Source: Aquisalimonas sp.
Lineage (GTDB): Bacteria; Pseudomonadota; Gammaproteobacteria; Nitrococcales; Aquisalimonadaceae
Length of the DNA stretch: 7,441 bases
Direction: 5' to 3'
NCBI GenBank assembly: GCA_007127625.1
Contig: SKYZ01000262.1
Span: 1-7,441 of the forward strand
The position numbers and the translations under genes are program-made. Of the stretch, positions 6,125 to 7,441 are shown in pieces. Numbering within the stretch: position 1 is the first letter of the stretch; each line of letters begins with the position of its first letter. The notes beneath the pieces were generated by a model, which saw only the letters and a list, made by a program, of their open reading frames with translations, did not search any database and was not told where the DNA came from.

Positions 6125-7441
6125 ATGCCTACAGGCCAAACCGGCCAGGACGCCTGCGCGCGGCGCCGATCGCGCCCTGCTGCACCGACCATCGCGGTGC
6201 TGGCGTGTGGTCTGCTGGTGACCGGCCTGGTCACGGCGGCGACTGCCTATCAGGCCCATCAGAAGGAGCTCAACGACTTCCACGCGGCCGCAGAGCGGAC
6301 CTTCGACGCCCTGGATGACACCATCGCCCGGGACGTGGAGCGAGCCCAGAATCTTGCCCTGATGATCCACGCCGGCGCCAGGCTCGACGTCGAGGAGCCG
6401 CCGGCCACCCGGGAACCGGCCAGCGACAGTGGCCTGGAGTTTCTCGCCTGGCTGGAGCCCGTCACTGACGGCGAACAGTTCCGCGTCACGCCACTGCTGT
6501 CCGCCACCGGCGGTCAGGCCGTTGCCAGCCGCCTGCTGGAGACCGGCAGTGACGGCACCCGGGCATCACGACAGGCGCTGGAGCGCGCCCTGGAGACCGG
6601 CAAACTCACGGGCAACCGCGACACCGTCGTTTTCCGGGCCAACGGCGACGCCACGCCGGGCTTCATGGCGTTCCTTCCGGTTCCCTCCACCGAGGGGACC
6701 AACGGCGTCATTGCCCTGGGGCTGCGGCTGGACCGGCTGGCGAACATCGCCCGCGACGGCCGCGAACTGACCATGCACATCTTCAAGGGCGACGGCGAAA
6801 GCCTCCTGCTGTACGGCCCCGGGGACAATGCCGGGGTCGCGGAACACACCGATGCGTCAACGCTGCGGGATCAGCGCCACGCGCGGCGGGAGTTCACCGT
6901 CGCCTCGCAACGCTGGACTGCGTACGTGACGCCGGTCCAACAACCCACCTGGCTCAGCGCGACCGCCGCCTGGCCACTCATGGGCGGCCTGGTGCTCACG
7001 GGCATGGCCGGCTGGCTGATCCGCCGCGAGCGCTCGCTGAGCGGCGCCCTCGCGGGCGATCTCGGCCACACGCAGCAGCAATTCCAGCTCCTGCAGCGGG
7101 ATTACGCCGCCACCCGGGAAACCCTGGAACGGGAAACCATTGCCCGCACCACCACGGAACACTGTCTGGACCTGCTGGAGGGCGCGACCTGCGATGCCGT
7201 GCTGCGGCTGTCGGAGTCGCGGAGCATCATGAATGCATCGCCGGCCGTGGCGCAGGTGCTGGGGCTCACGCCGGACGAACTCATCGGCCGTCCCCTGGAC
7301 AGCGTGGTGCGCCACGACACCACATCGCCTCGCGAGCCGGCGGACGCGGACACCCACGAGCAGAACATCGAGCAGACATTCCTTGTCAGCGCGTCCGATG
7401 GCAGCGAACGCCGGCTGACCGGGCGCCTGCTGCAACTACCG
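6125..7441 (+). CDS. Membrane sensor, CHASE-like periplasmic domain plus PAS, 3' end cut off
   Basis: An uninterrupted frame of 439 codons runs to the right edge without a stop. A basic N-terminus (ARRRSR) precedes TM1 at about 22-41. A periplasmic domain of about 235 residues follows, then TM2 at about 279-299 (WPLMGGLVLTGMAGWLI) and RRER on the cytoplasmic side. A Gln/Glu/Arg-rich, probably coiled-coil linker covers about 302-345. From about 347 a PAS fold begins, with NASPAVAQVLGLTPDELIGRPL at 370-391. The periplasmic part has CHASE-like traits: GLEFLAWLEPV, then ALERALETGKLTG and GFMAFLPV. Such proteins sense small molecules and pass the signal to a histidine kinase, diguanylate cyclase or phosphodiesterase; which one is outside the window. 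An in-frame ATG at 6110 is an alternative start; neither has a strong ribosome binding site. It follows the reductase by 51 bp and may be co-transcribed. Confidence 0.85.
   Translation, partial: MPTGQTGQDACARRRSRPAAPTIAVLACGLLVTGLVTAATAYQAHQKELNDFHAAAERTFDALDDTIARDVERAQNLALMIHAGARLDVEEPPATREPASDSGLEFLAWLEPVTDGEQFRVTPLLSATGGQAVASRLLETGSDGTRASRQALERALETGKLTGNRDTVVFRANGDATPGFMAFLPVPSTEGTNGVIALGLRLDRLANIARDGRELTMHIFKGDGESLLLYGPGDNAGVAEHTDASTLRDQRHARREFTVASQRWTAYVTPVQQPTWLSATAAWPLMGGLVLTGMAGWLIRRERSLSGALAGDLGHTQQQFQLLQRDYAATRETLERETIARTTTEHCLDLLEGATCDAVLRLSESRSIMNASPAVAQVLGLTPDELIGRPLDSVVRHDTTSPREPADADTHEQNIEQTFLVSASDGSERRLTGRLLQLP

Noticed and set aside
6857..7435. Minus-strand open frame of 192 codons in the sensor region
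   Set aside because: The plus-strand sensor has TM helices, a linker and a PAS motif in one uninterrupted frame; the minus frame is its shadow.
1..7441. tRNA, rRNA, CRISPR array, insertion sequence or prophage signs
   Set aside because: I saw no tandem spaced repeats, transposase motifs, long terminal inverted repeats or tRNA-like cloverleaf sequence while reading both strands.

Overview
The window is a GC-rich stretch with compact genes and the codon and residue bias of a gammaproteobacterium. UbiD aligns from its first residues with the Escherichia coli enzyme, and the outer-membrane receptor is rich in Asp, Glu and Arg. A halophilic Ectothiorhodospiraceae-type organism would fit, but that placement is an inference, not a match I can demonstrate.

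Layout. At the left end, on the minus strand, is the 5' part of a PepSY-type inner-membrane protein. It overlaps by one base (TGATG) the stop codon of a TonB-dependent outer-membrane receptor (104-2239). Upstream of the receptor is a long leader with a clear cobalamin riboswitch (about 2436-2640), a strong post-aptamer hairpin and two further hairpins. A candidate sigma-70 promoter sits directly in front of the aptamer. Diverging to the right is ubiD (2778-4256), the decarboxylase of ubiquinone biosynthesis, with all the cofactor, metal and catalytic positions checked in place. A small exported DUF2845-type protein (4269-4802, minus) converges on ubiD; the two stop codons form opposite arms of one inverted repeat. 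A 206-bp divergent region with an 11-bp direct repeat leads to a plant-type 2Fe-2S ferredoxin / ferredoxin-NADP reductase fusion (5009-6073, plus). After a short gap with a GC-only hairpin, a two-TM sensor with a CHASE-like periplasmic domain and a PAS domain (from 6125) runs off the right edge; its output domain is not visible.

How the parts work together. The minus-strand pair looks like a vitamin B12-repressed uptake unit. The receptor resembles the siderophore-receptor branch more than BtuB, and the partner belongs to a family that includes ferric-siderophore reductases. This suggests import of a corrinoid or cobalt complex coupled to reduction at the inner membrane. This is the most interesting system in the window. 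On the plus side, UbiD and an NAD(P)H-dependent flavin/iron-sulfur reductase lie close together, recalling the ubiD-fre pair of E. coli, with a different reductase fold arrangement in the fre position. The sensor has no demonstrated link to its neighbours.
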